From Hydrogenimonas sp. (GTDB lineage Bacteria > Campylobacterota > Campylobacteria > Campylobacterales > Hydrogenimonadaceae): DNA of 5,655 nucleotides. A program made the position numbers and the translations under genes. The stretch lies in the NCBI GenBank assembly GCA_021647345.1, contig JAKIUX010000086.1, positions 1 through 5,655 on the forward strand. Direction: 5' to 3'. Positions 1 to 5,473 of the stretch are shown here, in pieces; within the stretch, counting starts at the first letter, position 1, and the number at the start of each line of letters is the position of its first letter. The notes under the pieces are model-generated. The model was not told the DNA's origin and made no database searches. It was given only the letters and a program-made list of their open reading frames with translations.

Positions 1-842
1 AGAGCGAGGCAGAAACCGAGACTGATGAGATGGATTTTGAGGAGCTCACGGCCGAAGTGCAGAGTGAGGAGAGTGCTGCTAAAGAGGATTTGAAAGAGGG
101 CGCTGCAGATGAAGATATAGAGGCGCTTTTAGAGGGCATCGAGCTTCCTGAAGAGGGGAGTTTTGATGGCGAGGAGCAAGAGAGCGATCTATCGGAACTT
201 ACCGACTTGGAGAGTTTAGATGAGCTTGCCGACCTGGAGAATATACAGAGTCTGGAGGAGCTGAGCGAGCTTGCCGAAGCAGAAGGCGGGGTTCTGGATG
301 AGGAGCAGGTAAATGAAGTTAAAGAGCTTCTTGAAGAGGAGCTTGAAAGAGAGATAGAGAGCGAAGAGGGTATGGAGCCCCCCGCTAATGAGAGTTTAGT
401 TGAAGAGGATGAGCTTCTGCTACAGATTGAAGAGGCGGCTGAGAATGTAGAAGAGGAAGAGGTTTTGATCTCTGAAGAGTTCGAAGCGGAGCTCGAACAT
501 GATGAGAAAGAGGCTTTAAGCGGCGAAGAGATTGAGCCTGAAGAGAAAGCAGAAGAGGAGGCGCTTCAAGGTGCCGAGGAGGTTTCGGTAGAGATGGAGG
601 AGCTCGATGAGCTTGATAAGATAAGCGAAGAGGAGCTTGCGGCGGCTTTGGGCGCCGGCAGTGCGGCCGCTGCGGTTGCCGCCGCCACATCTGAGAGTGA
701 AAAGCCAAAAGTTGAGAGTAGCGAGGGTGACGAAGGTGCTCAGCTTCTATCGAAACTTGCCGGAATTGACCCGGAGGCTCTAAGGAAGCTGCTGGCCGGA
801 GCGCAGGTTACCATAAGCATCACCTTTCCGAAAGAGGTGTAA
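1..842 (+). CDS. Highly acidic Glu/Leu-rich protein, 5'-truncated by window edge
   Basis: The frame is open from the first complete codon (position 3) to TAA at 840-842. The codons before the first Met (position 30) encode equally acidic sequence (SEAETETDE), so the real start almost certainly lies upstream; about 279 residues are visible. Numbering from that Met, residues 1-205 are dominated by Glu, Asp, Leu and Ala, with few basic residues. Residues 54-81 carry a hydrophobic residue at every third position. An Ala/Gly-rich patch covers about 204-219. The C-terminus differs: a short amphipathic segment (LLSKLAGIDPEALRKLLAG, 239-257) and then a beta-like end (QVTISITFPKEV). No transmembrane segment or catalytic motif is visible. 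A glutamate-rich protein gene sits just upstream of gmk in H. pylori (annotated 'poly E-rich') and C. jejuni ('highly acidic protein'), from memory. The function is not known to me; a scaffold or binding role is only a guess. The frame assignment is secure, and coupling to gmk (2-nt gap) suggests one transcript. Confidence 0.85.
   Translation, partial: SEAETETDEMDFEELTAEVQSEESAAKEDLKEGAADEDIEALLEGIELPEEGSFDGEEQESDLSELTDLESLDELADLENIQSLEELSELAEAEGGVLDEEQVNEVKELLEEELEREIESEEGMEPPANESLVEEDELLLQIEEAAENVEEEEVLISEEFEAELEHDEKEALSGEEIEPEEKAEEEALQGAEEVSVEMEELDELDKISEEELAAALGAGSAAAAVAAATSESEKPKVESSEGDEGAQLLSKLAGIDPEALRKLLAGAQVTISITFPKEV
833..837 (+). promoter_or_regulatory. Shine-Dalgarno for gmk (supports GTG start)
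   Basis: AGAGG lies inside the last codons of the acidic-protein gene, 7 nt before the GTG at 845. No ATG is available near the N-terminal edge of the kinase domain, so this site decides the start. Confidence 0.7.
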
Positions 843-844
843 AG

Positions 845-1462
845 GTGCATAGATTTGGAGCCATTCTTATTGTTTCTGGCCCAAGCGGCGCCGGAAAGAG
901 TTCTCTCATTAAGGCCGCGAAAGATCATATAGGCGACTTCTACTTCTCCATCTCTACGACCACGAGAGCCCCCAGAGAGGGAGAGAGAGATGGCGTGGAC
1001 TACTTTTTTGTCGATCAAGATAGCTTCGAGGCGGATATAAAAGCGGGTGAGTTTTTGGAGTATGCCCAAGTACACGGCAACTACTACGGTACATCATTGA
1101 AGCCGGTCAGAGAGGCGCTCGAAGCCGGTAAACTGGTGATATTTGACATAGATGTGCAGGGGCATGCCATCGCAAGAGAGAGAATGGGTGACCTGATTAC
1201 CTCTGTTTTTGTCACCACCCCCTCGCTCAGCGAGCTTAAAAGGCGCCTCGAGAGCCGCGGAACCGATGATGAAGAGATCATAAAAAAGCGTATCCAAAAC
1301 GCTCTGGTAGAGATCGAGTACATAAGCGCCTACGACTTTCTGATAGTCAACGACCACTTCGAAAAGGCAGTTGACTCTTTTATAGCCGTGGCGAAAGCGG
1401 CGAGGCTCAAAAAGGGCAGAAAACAGGCTCTTAGTTTCATAAACAAGTGGCGCGGTTCTTAG
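845..1462 (+). CDS. gmk: Guanylate kinase
   Basis: Guanylate kinase phosphorylates GMP to GDP with ATP in the cytoplasm, an essential step in guanine nucleotide synthesis and salvage. The 205-residue product has the usual family length. The P-loop GPSGAGKSS is at residues 12-20. The GMP-binding region STTTRAPREGERDGVDYFF (37-55) supplies the conserved Ser, Arg and Tyr residues, and FLEYAQVHGNYYGT (70-83) is the next family signature. DIDVQG is at 101-106, and the lid has RLESRGTD (134-141) with R149 downstream. The start is GTG: AGAGG at 833-837 lies 7 nt before it, and the P-loop falls at the expected distance from this start. It begins 2 nt after the acidic-protein stop, with its Shine-Dalgarno sequence inside that gene, so translational coupling is likely. 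No damage or missing key residue is seen. Confidence 0.97.
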   Translation: MHRFGAILIVSGPSGAGKSSLIKAAKDHIGDFYFSISTTTRAPREGERDGVDYFFVDQDSFEADIKAGEFLEYAQVHGNYYGTSLKPVREALEAGKLVIFDIDVQGHAIARERMGDLITSVFVTTPSLSELKRRLESRGTDDEEIIKKRIQNALVEIEYISAYDFLIVNDHFEKAVDSFIAVAKAARLKKGRKQALSFINKWRGS

Positions 1463-1470
1463 CGTCCAAA

Positions 1471-1500
1471 TGTTGTGCGTTGCCTATAAGGCATGCAACA
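1471..1500 (+). other. Imperfect dyad in the gmk-tatA gap
   Basis: An inner perfect hairpin TGCCT-ATA-AGGCA (1481-1493) is flanked by TGTTG (1471-1475) and CAACA (1496-1500), which are also complementary. An alternative pairing is GTTGC (1479-1483) with GCAAC (1495-1499). No T-run follows, so it is not a standard intrinsic terminator. It lies 9 nt after the gmk stop and upstream of a candidate tatA promoter. It could be a weak terminator, an mRNA processing or stability element, or a protein site. The pairing is seen in the sequence; the role is unknown. Confidence 0.35.
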
Positions 1501-1512
1501 GCCAACGAGAGA

Positions 1513-1518
1513 TATAAT
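1513..1518 (+). promoter_or_regulatory. Candidate -10 box for tatA-argS
   Basis: A perfect TATAAT lies 24 nt before the tatA ATG, within the only sizeable gap in the gmk-tatA-argS cluster. No TTGACA-like -35 is found at 16-18 nt upstream, but from what is known of Campylobacterota the vegetative sigma factor relies mainly on the -10 element. Transcription would start near 1525 and give a leader of about 18 nt. Confidence 0.45.
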
Positions 1519-1531
1519 ATCAAAAATCTGT

Positions 1532-1538
1532 AAGGAGA
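1532..1538 (+). promoter_or_regulatory. Shine-Dalgarno for tatA
   Basis: AAGGAGA is a near-perfect anti-16S match 4 nt before the ATG at 1543. It is one of the strongest ribosome-binding sites in the window, which fits the expected high copy number of TatA. Confidence 0.75.
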
Positions 1539-1542
1539 TATC

Positions 1543-1788
1543 ATGGGTATGCCATCTATGCCGGAACTTCTGATAATTCTGGCTATCGTAGTACTGCTCT
1601 TTGGGGCAAAAAAGATTCCTGAGCTTGCCAAGGGTATGGGAAGCGGTATAAGAAACTTCAAAAAGGCGATGAAAGAGGATGAGGAAGAGGAGAAGCTGGC
1701 AGCTTCCGAGACAAAGAGCGAAAAGCAGGTAGAGAGCAAAGGCGAAAAGATAGAGAGCGTTAAGCCTGAAGAGAAAAAAGAGGCGTAG
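1543..1788 (+). CDS. tatA: Twin-arginine translocase subunit TatA
   Basis: TatA is the pore-forming, oligomerising subunit of the Tat system, which exports folded proteins with twin-arginine signal peptides across the inner membrane. The 81-residue product shows the standard plan: a short N-terminus, a transmembrane helix at about residues 7-20 ([14 protein letters not shown]), an FG hinge (F20-G21) followed by KKIPEL (23-28), an amphipathic helix at about 25-43 with the conserved Phe at 39, and then a charged, disordered Glu/Lys-rich tail to the end. The polar residue near the membrane start is Glu8, where E. coli TatA has Gln. TatB also carries Glu there, but the FG-KK-P hinge and short length favour TatA; a dual TatA/TatB role cannot be excluded. 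No tatB or tatC is nearby, so the partners must be encoded elsewhere. It has its own candidate promoter and a strong ribosome-binding site, and lies 7 nt upstream of argS. Confidence 0.93.
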   Translation: MGMPSMPELLIILAIVVLLFGAKKIPELAKGMGSGIRNFKKAMKEDEEEEKLAASETKSEKQVESKGEKIESVKPEEKKEA

Positions 1789-1795
1789 AGCGGCT

Positions 1796-3382
1796 TTGAG
1801 ACATAGAGTATACGATGTTCTTAAAAAACATATAGACCATCCGGTAGTCCTGGAGAAGCCCAAAGAGAAGAGGTTTGGGCACTACGCAACACCTGTGGCT
1901 TTCTCGCTGGCCAAAGTTTTGCGCCAAAATCCTATGAAGATAGCCGAAGAGCTTACCGAAAAGCTGATCGAAGAGGATATCTTTGAGAGAGTGGAGGCTC
2001 TAAAGGGCTATGTAAACATAAAGCTTAGCCGAAACTTTCTGAACGATTATACGCTTTGGGCCCTTAGAAACGAAGAGGAGTTCGGAAAAGGCGAGTTTGA
2101 TGAATCTATCCTTCTTGAGTTCGTCAGTGCAAACCCAACCGGTCCTTTGCATATAGGACATGCCAGAGGAGCTGTCTGGGGAGATGTATTAGCGCGCATA
2201 GGATCGCACATAGGCTATAAGATAGAGCGTGAGTACTATGTGAACGATGCCGGCAACCAGATATATCTGCTTGGGCTCTCTGTATATCTTGCCGCAAGAG
2301 AACAGGTGCTGGGTCTTGAGGTGGAGTGGCCCGAGGAGTACTATCGCGGCGACTATATAGTCGATCTTGCCAAAAGAGCCGTAGAGGCTCTGGGCCCCGA
2401 AGTTTTCGCCGATGAGGGGTTCATACCTCAAATAAGCGAGTGGGCCAAAGATAGAATGCTCGAACTTATAAACGAAAACCTTCGCGAAGTCGGCATATTT
2501 TTCGACCATTACGTCAGCGAGAAGAGTCTTTACGATAAGTGGGACGAGGTTTTGACGAAGCTTGCCGATGCGGGTGCGGTATATGAAAAAGATGGCAAGT
2601 GGTGGCTAAAGTCGACTGAGCACGGAGATGAGAAAGATAGAGTCGTTGTGCGCGAAGATGGGCGCCCTACATACCTGGCGGGAGACATTATATATCACTA
2701 TCTTAAATTTGAGCGGGGGTATGACCGCTACATAAATATCTGGGGAGCGGACCATCACGGCTATATAGCCCGCGTCAAGGCGGCCATAGCCTTTTTCGGC
2801 CACGATCCGCAGAAGCTTGAGATCATATTGTCGCAGATGGTCTCCCTTTTAAAGGGCGGCGAACCATACAAGATGTCCAAGCGCGCCGGCAACTTCATAT
2901 TGATGAGCGACATAGTCGAAGAGATAGGAGCCGATGCTTTGAGGTTTGTTTTTCTGACCAAAAAGAGCGATACCCACTTGGAGTTTGATGTGGAGGAGTT
3001 GAAAAAAGAGGACAACTCCAACCCTGTCTACTACATAAACTATGCCCATGCAAGGGTTTTCTCGCTTTTTGAGAAGGCCGGAAAGTCGCAAGAGTCGGTG
3101 TTTGAAGCCTCTATCGAAGATCTTAATGAGGAGGCTTACGACCTTCTTTTTACCGCTCTTCTGCTGCCGGAAGTTCTCGAAGAGGCTTTTAAAAGCAGGC
3201 AGCTCCAAAAAGTTACCGAATATCTGAAAAACCTTGCCGGAATGTACCATAAGTTCTACTATGACAACAGAGTCATAGGGAGCGAAAGAGAGGATGCTCT
3301 TTTAAAGATTTCGGCTATGGTAGCACTCTCTTTAAGAGTTGGTCTGAAATTGCTCGGTATAGAAGCTGCGAAGAGAATGTAA
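1796..3382 (+). CDS. argS: Arginyl-tRNA synthetase (class I)
   Basis: ArgS charges tRNA-Arg with arginine in the cytoplasm. The 528-residue product matches the roughly 530 residues typical of the Campylobacterota enzyme. The N-terminal Arg-tRNA synthetase domain occupies about 1-80. The class I signature [16 protein letters not shown] (111-126) contains HIGH at 119-122. Further family motifs are [18 protein letters not shown] (281-298), WGADHHGY (316-323) and KMSKR (359-363). DALRF (380-384) leads into the all-helical anticodon-binding DALR domain, with [12 protein letters not shown] (409-420) and a C-terminal region ending GIEAAKRM. The start is TTG at 1796. No ATG lies close to the expected N-terminus, and AGAGG (1779-1783, inside tatA) is 12 nt upstream, a rather long spacing, so a weak or coupled start is likely. 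It is co-oriented with tatA and probably cotranscribed. All catalytic motifs are intact. Confidence 0.96.
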   Translation: MRHRVYDVLKKHIDHPVVLEKPKEKRFGHYATPVAFSLAKVLRQNPMKIAEELTEKLIEEDIFERVEALKGYVNIKLSRNFLNDYTLWALRNEEEFGKGEFDESILLEFVSANPTGPLHIGHARGAVWGDVLARIGSHIGYKIEREYYVNDAGNQIYLLGLSVYLAAREQVLGLEVEWPEEYYRGDYIVDLAKRAVEALGPEVFADEGFIPQISEWAKDRMLELINENLREVGIFFDHYVSEKSLYDKWDEVLTKLADAGAVYEKDGKWWLKSTEHGDEKDRVVVREDGRPTYLAGDIIYHYLKFERGYDRYINIWGADHHGYIARVKAAIAFFGHDPQKLEIILSQMVSLLKGGEPYKMSKRAGNFILMSDIVEEIGADALRFVFLTKKSDTHLEFDVEELKKEDNSNPVYYINYAHARVFSLFEKAGKSQESVFEASIEDLNEEAYDLLFTALLLPEVLEEAFKSRQLQKVTEYLKNLAGMYHKFYYDNRVIGSEREDALLKISAMVALSLRVGLKLLGIEAAKRM

Positions 3383-3423
3383 GCTCCACGATTGGAACAC
3401 AGTTTGCTTATAAGATATATGTA

Positions 3424-3473
3424 AGAGTTCCGGGCAAGTAGCTTGCAGACTGTTCCGGTCTGCCCGGAACTCT
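3424..3473. terminator. 13-bp inverted repeat between convergent argS and rsfS, probable bidirectional terminator
   Basis: AGAGTTCCGGGCA (3424-3436) and TGCCCGGAACTCT (3461-3473) are perfect reverse complements separated by 24 nt. The position, 41 nt past the argS stop and 5 nt past the rsfS stop on the opposite strand, fits a shared transcript end. It is unusual in having no clear U-tract on either side; the plus strand is followed only by a T/C-rich stretch starting AATCTCTAAC. The inner 24 nt holds more complementarity, so other folds are possible. Termination is inferred from position; the repeat itself is seen directly. Confidence 0.55.
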
Positions 3474-3478
3474 AATCT

Positions 3479-3814
3479 CTAACTTCTGCTCTTAAGAGAC
3501 TCCAAAAACTCTTCAAGGTTGTATTTGGCTCTATATGAAGGCACCATTAGGTGTATCATTATGTCGCCAAGGTCTACTATTGTCCACTGCTCCCCCTCCT
3601 CTACGGCTACAAACCGCTCTCCGGCAGGCTTCAGCTCATCTTTCATATAACCGAGCAGGGCAAGAGTGTGCTTGTCTCCTAGTGTTGTCGCTATTATGAC
3701 GTATCGCGTCAGATACTCCTTGTCGGTAAGGTCGAAAACCTGTATATCTTCACCCTTTTTTCTATCGAGCAGATCTATTATTCTGTCGATTCTCTCTTGT
3801 GTCTGTGAATCCAA
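3479..3814 (-). CDS. rsfS: Ribosomal silencing factor RsfS (YbeB/Iojap family)
   Basis: RsfS binds ribosomal protein L14 (uL14) on the 50S subunit and blocks subunit joining when nutrients are scarce. The 111-residue product has normal length. Family features are an N-terminal helix with a KKGEDIQVFDLT strand region (19-30), the core TRYVIIATTLGDKHT (36-50), EGEQWTIVDLGDIMIHLM (73-90), and the C-terminal YRAKYNLEEFL (94-104). The start is TTG (3814-3812), directly after the nadD stop TAA (3817-3815). AGGAG near the nadD end gives about 5-nt spacing, and the next in-frame Met is at residue 57, far too late. Zero-nucleotide spacing implies translational coupling with nadD, a pairing common in many bacteria. 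It converges on argS. Confidence 0.93.
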   Translation of the reverse strand: MDSQTQERIDRIIDLLDRKKGEDIQVFDLTDKEYLTRYVIIATTLGDKHTLALLGYMKDELKPAGERFVAVEEGEQWTIVDLGDIMIHLMVPSYRAKYNLEEFLESLKSRS

Positions 3815-4360
3815 TTACTCTCCTAATCTGTTATAGTATTTGACAACCTCTTCTCTAATTGGTTCTGGAATCCATTTGGGGTCGATTCTGCTTCTAAGCT
3901 CGGTAGAGCTTATGGGCACATCTACATCGAGTCTGATGAAGCCTTCGGGTACATCTTGGCCCGATCTTGTGGCAACGACCCACTTTACCATCTTGTCAAG
4001 GTCTTTGAAACGGTGCCACTTTTTAAGAGATGGAAGGTTGTCGGCACCGATTATGAGGTAAATTGTATCAAAAAAGTGTTTGAAATGTTTGACTGTATCG
4101 TAACTAAAAGATTTTCCGTCTCTTTTTATCTCGTAGTCGCTAACCTCTATTCTCGGATCGAAAGCGGTCGCTCTTTTGAGCCATTCGAGCCTTTTACGCG
4201 CTGGGGCTGCGTGCCCCTTCTTGAAAGGACTTATGTATGTGGGAACGACGATGAGTCTATCCATGTCGAGCTCTTCGAGAGCCTTTTTCATTACCTCGAT
4301 ATGCCCTATATGGACGGGGTCGAAGCTCCCGCCGAATATCGCCACTTTTGCGCTTTTCAT
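3815..4360 (-). CDS. nadD: Nicotinate (nicotinamide) mononucleotide adenylyltransferase
   Basis: NadD transfers AMP from ATP to nicotinate mononucleotide to form deamido-NAD, the penultimate step in NAD synthesis. The 181-residue protein has the nucleotidyltransferase fold: GGSFDPVHIGH (10-20) with the H/TxGH-type ATP-binding motif, PTYISPFKK (40-48), SYDT (86-89), IGADNL (104-109) with W115, and the second ATP-binding signature ISSTELR (150-156). The start is ATG, with GAGGA (4375-4371) 10 nt upstream on the minus strand. Its stop abuts rsfS. It is divergent from gap, with candidate promoters in the short AT-rich spacer. The genes are functionally linked at least loosely, since NAD from this pathway is the cofactor of the adjacent gap product. 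The reading frame is intact. Confidence 0.95.
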   Translation of the reverse strand: MKSAKVAIFGGSFDPVHIGHIEVMKKALEELDMDRLIVVPTYISPFKKGHAAPARKRLEWLKRATAFDPRIEVSDYEIKRDGKSFSYDTVKHFKHFFDTIYLIIGADNLPSLKKWHRFKDLDKMVKWVVATRSGQDVPEGFIRLDVDVPISSTELRSRIDPKWIPEPIREEVVKYYNRLGE

Positions 4361-4395
4361 TTCAGAAATATCCTCGAAGCTCTTTAAGCTCCCAA

Positions 4396-4413
4396 ATTTT
4401 AATAATTATTATA
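4396..4413 (-). promoter_or_regulatory. Candidate -10 boxes for nadD-rsfS
   Basis: On the minus strand, a perfect TATAAT is at 4413-4408 and a second box, TAAAAT, at 4401-4396, both in the AT-rich nadD/gap spacer. The first is 47 nt and the second 35 nt before the nadD ATG. No convincing -35 is seen, as is normal for Campylobacterota promoters. I cannot tell which is used. Confidence 0.45.
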
Positions 4414-4425
4414 CACTTAATTAGG

Positions 4426-4431
4426 TAAAAT
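4426..4431 (+). promoter_or_regulatory. Candidate -10 box for gap-pgk
   Basis: TAAAAT lies 36 nt upstream of the preferred gap TTG start, after an AT-rich stretch (4396-4425). It matches the TAWAAT-type -10 described for Campylobacter. Transcription would begin near 4438, leaving a leader of about 30 nt. It is followed at one nucleotide's distance by GGGAG (4433-4437), which has an inverted partner on the nadD side. Confidence 0.5.
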
Positions 4432-4455
4432 CGGGAGACTATTTTTAGCTTGAAC

Positions 4456-4461
4456 AGGGGA
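4456..4461 (+). promoter_or_regulatory. Shine-Dalgarno deciding the gap start
   Basis: AGGGGA lies 6 nt before the TTG at 4468. It falls inside the longer reading from TTG 4450, which has no comparable site, so translation should begin at 4468. Confidence 0.7.
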
Positions 4462-4467
4462 AGAGCT

Positions 4468-5463
4468 TTGGCTTTAAAGATTGCGATCAACGGATATGGG
4501 CGAATAGGCAGAAGTGTGGCCCGCATACTCGCTAAACGTGAAGATGTAGAATTGGTTGCGATCAACGATTTGGCAGATATTGAGAGACTCGCATACCTTA
4601 CGCGCTACGACTCTGTGCACGGGCCTCTTGACGAGAGTGTGGAGGTAGAGGGAGATACTCTATTTATAGGAGATCGCTCTATAAAGGTGTTTCAAGAAAA
4701 AGAGCCCTCGAAGCTGCGCTTCGCCGACGTCGGGGCTGAAGTGGTTCTTGAGTGCAGCGGCCGTTTTCTGCGGCGCGACGTTGTGGGTTGCCACATACGA
4801 AACGGGGCTAAAAGGGTCATAATCTCAGCGCCCGCCGAAGATGATACGCCTACATATGTATTTGGTGTGAATGCCGAGAGCTACAGGGGTGAAGAGGTGA
4901 TCTCGAACGCAAGCTGCACGACAAACTGCCTCGGGCCGATAGCGAAGGTTCTCGATGAGACTTACGGGATAGAGAGCGGTCTTATGACCACCATTCACGC
5001 CTATACAGGCGGGCAGAGCCTTATGGATGCGGCGCTCTCTTCAGATCTTAGAAGGTGCCGTGCCGCTGCCGTAAATCTAGTGCCAACCACGACACATGCG
5101 GCTGAGGCGATCTACAAAGTTTTGCCATCTTTAGAGGGGAGGCTTCACGGAAGAAGCGTGCGCGTGCCAACCCCAGACGTTTCGCTGATGGATCTTAACC
5201 TAATGTTAAAGAGTGAGACAAGCGCAGAAGAGATAAACTTTCTCTTTCTTGAACGTTCCAAAGGTGAGTTGAGAGGAGTTTTGGGTGTGGATTCGACTTT
5301 CGGAGTGAGCCAAGATTTCTGCGGAGACACCAGAAGCGCTATTGTGGCGGAGGATTTGACGCAGGTTATCGGAGGGAAAATGGTCAAGATAATGGCCTGG
5401 TACGACAATGAGTGGGGCTACGCCAACAGATTGGTCGAGATGGCTCTGCATATAATGAAATAA
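4468..5463 (+). CDS. gap: Glyceraldehyde-3-phosphate dehydrogenase (phosphorylating, NAD-type)
   Basis: GAPDH interconverts glyceraldehyde-3-phosphate and 1,3-bisphosphoglycerate in glycolysis/gluconeogenesis. The TTG start at 4468 gives 331 residues beginning MALKIAINGYGRIGR, the normal GAPDH N-terminus; an in-frame TTG at 4450 would add six non-conserved residues. The Rossmann motif NGYGRIGR is at 8-15, with Asp34 in AINDL, which favours NAD over NADP. The catalytic motif SNASCTTNCLGP (146-157) carries Cys150, and the base is His177 in TTIHAYT. RVP with Arg232 and the C-terminal WYDNEWGYANRLV (311-323) are also present. One oddity is PTTTHAAEA (206-214): His210 sits where classical enzymes have Gly in PT(S/T)TGAA, beside the inorganic-phosphate site. 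This may be a lineage feature. It is followed by pgk 10 nt later, evidently one operon, and is probably mainly gluconeogenic in a chemolithotrophic or amino-acid-using campylobacterote (inference). Confidence 0.95.
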   Translation: MALKIAINGYGRIGRSVARILAKREDVELVAINDLADIERLAYLTRYDSVHGPLDESVEVEGDTLFIGDRSIKVFQEKEPSKLRFADVGAEVVLECSGRFLRRDVVGCHIRNGAKRVIISAPAEDDTPTYVFGVNAESYRGEEVISNASCTTNCLGPIAKVLDETYGIESGLMTTIHAYTGGQSLMDAALSSDLRRCRAAAVNLVPTTTHAAEAIYKVLPSLEGRLHGRSVRVPTPDVSLMDLNLMLKSETSAEEINFLFLERSKGELRGVLGVDSTFGVSQDFCGDTRSAIVAEDLTQVIGGKMVKIMAWYDNEWGYANRLVEMALHIMK

Positions 5464-5469
5464 AGGGAG
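5464..5469 (+). promoter_or_regulatory. Shine-Dalgarno for pgk
   Basis: AGGGAG starts immediately after the gap stop, 4 nt before the pgk ATG at 5474. The whole 10-nt spacer is a ribosome-binding site, so no separate promoter or terminator fits between the genes. Confidence 0.7.
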
Positions 5470-5473
5470 TTAA

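Larger units (their letters stand above)
4389..4437. repeat. Inverted repeat framing the divergent nadD/gap promoters
   Basis: CTCCC (4389-4393) then ATTTTA (4396-4401) on the left mirror TAAAAT (4426-4431) then GGGAG (4433-4437) on the right; the spacers are 2 and 1 nt. The centre falls near 4413. Each arm reads TAAAAT-(1-2 nt)-GGGAG in the direction of its own gene, so both divergent promoters share the same box-plus-initial-sequence layout. It may be a regulator operator or chance similarity in AT-rich DNA. Confidence 0.35.

Noticed and set aside
385..708. Open frame of 107 codons on the minus strand inside the acidic-protein gene
   Set aside because: It is antisense to a Glu/Leu-rich gene, where GAG/CTT-type codons rarely give reverse-strand stops. 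The product is a low-complexity Pro/Leu/Arg/His-rich shadow with no recognisable domain or ribosome-binding site.
1470..1517. Possible 15-codon leader peptide (ATG to TAA) before tatA
   Set aside because: It has no Shine-Dalgarno sequence, overlaps the dyad and the -10 box itself, and has no suggestive codon run. Chance is the simplest explanation.
1543..1788. TatB instead of TatA (Glu8 near the membrane helix)
   Set aside because: The short length, the FG-KK-P hinge, the conserved Phe39 and the position next to argS all fit TatA better. Glu8 alone is not decisive.
2189..3250. Several minus-strand and alternate-frame open frames within argS
   Set aside because: They lie wholly inside a gene with intact class I synthetase motifs and show no family features of their own.
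3840..4424. Plus-strand open frames across nadD
   Set aside because: They are antisense to nadD, whose GGSFDPVHIGH and ISSTELR motifs fix the true strand.
4450..4467. Earlier in-frame TTG start for gap (adds MNRGRA)
   Set aside because: The added residues are outside the conserved GAPDH N-terminus, and they overlap the AGGGGA site that is well placed for TTG 4468.
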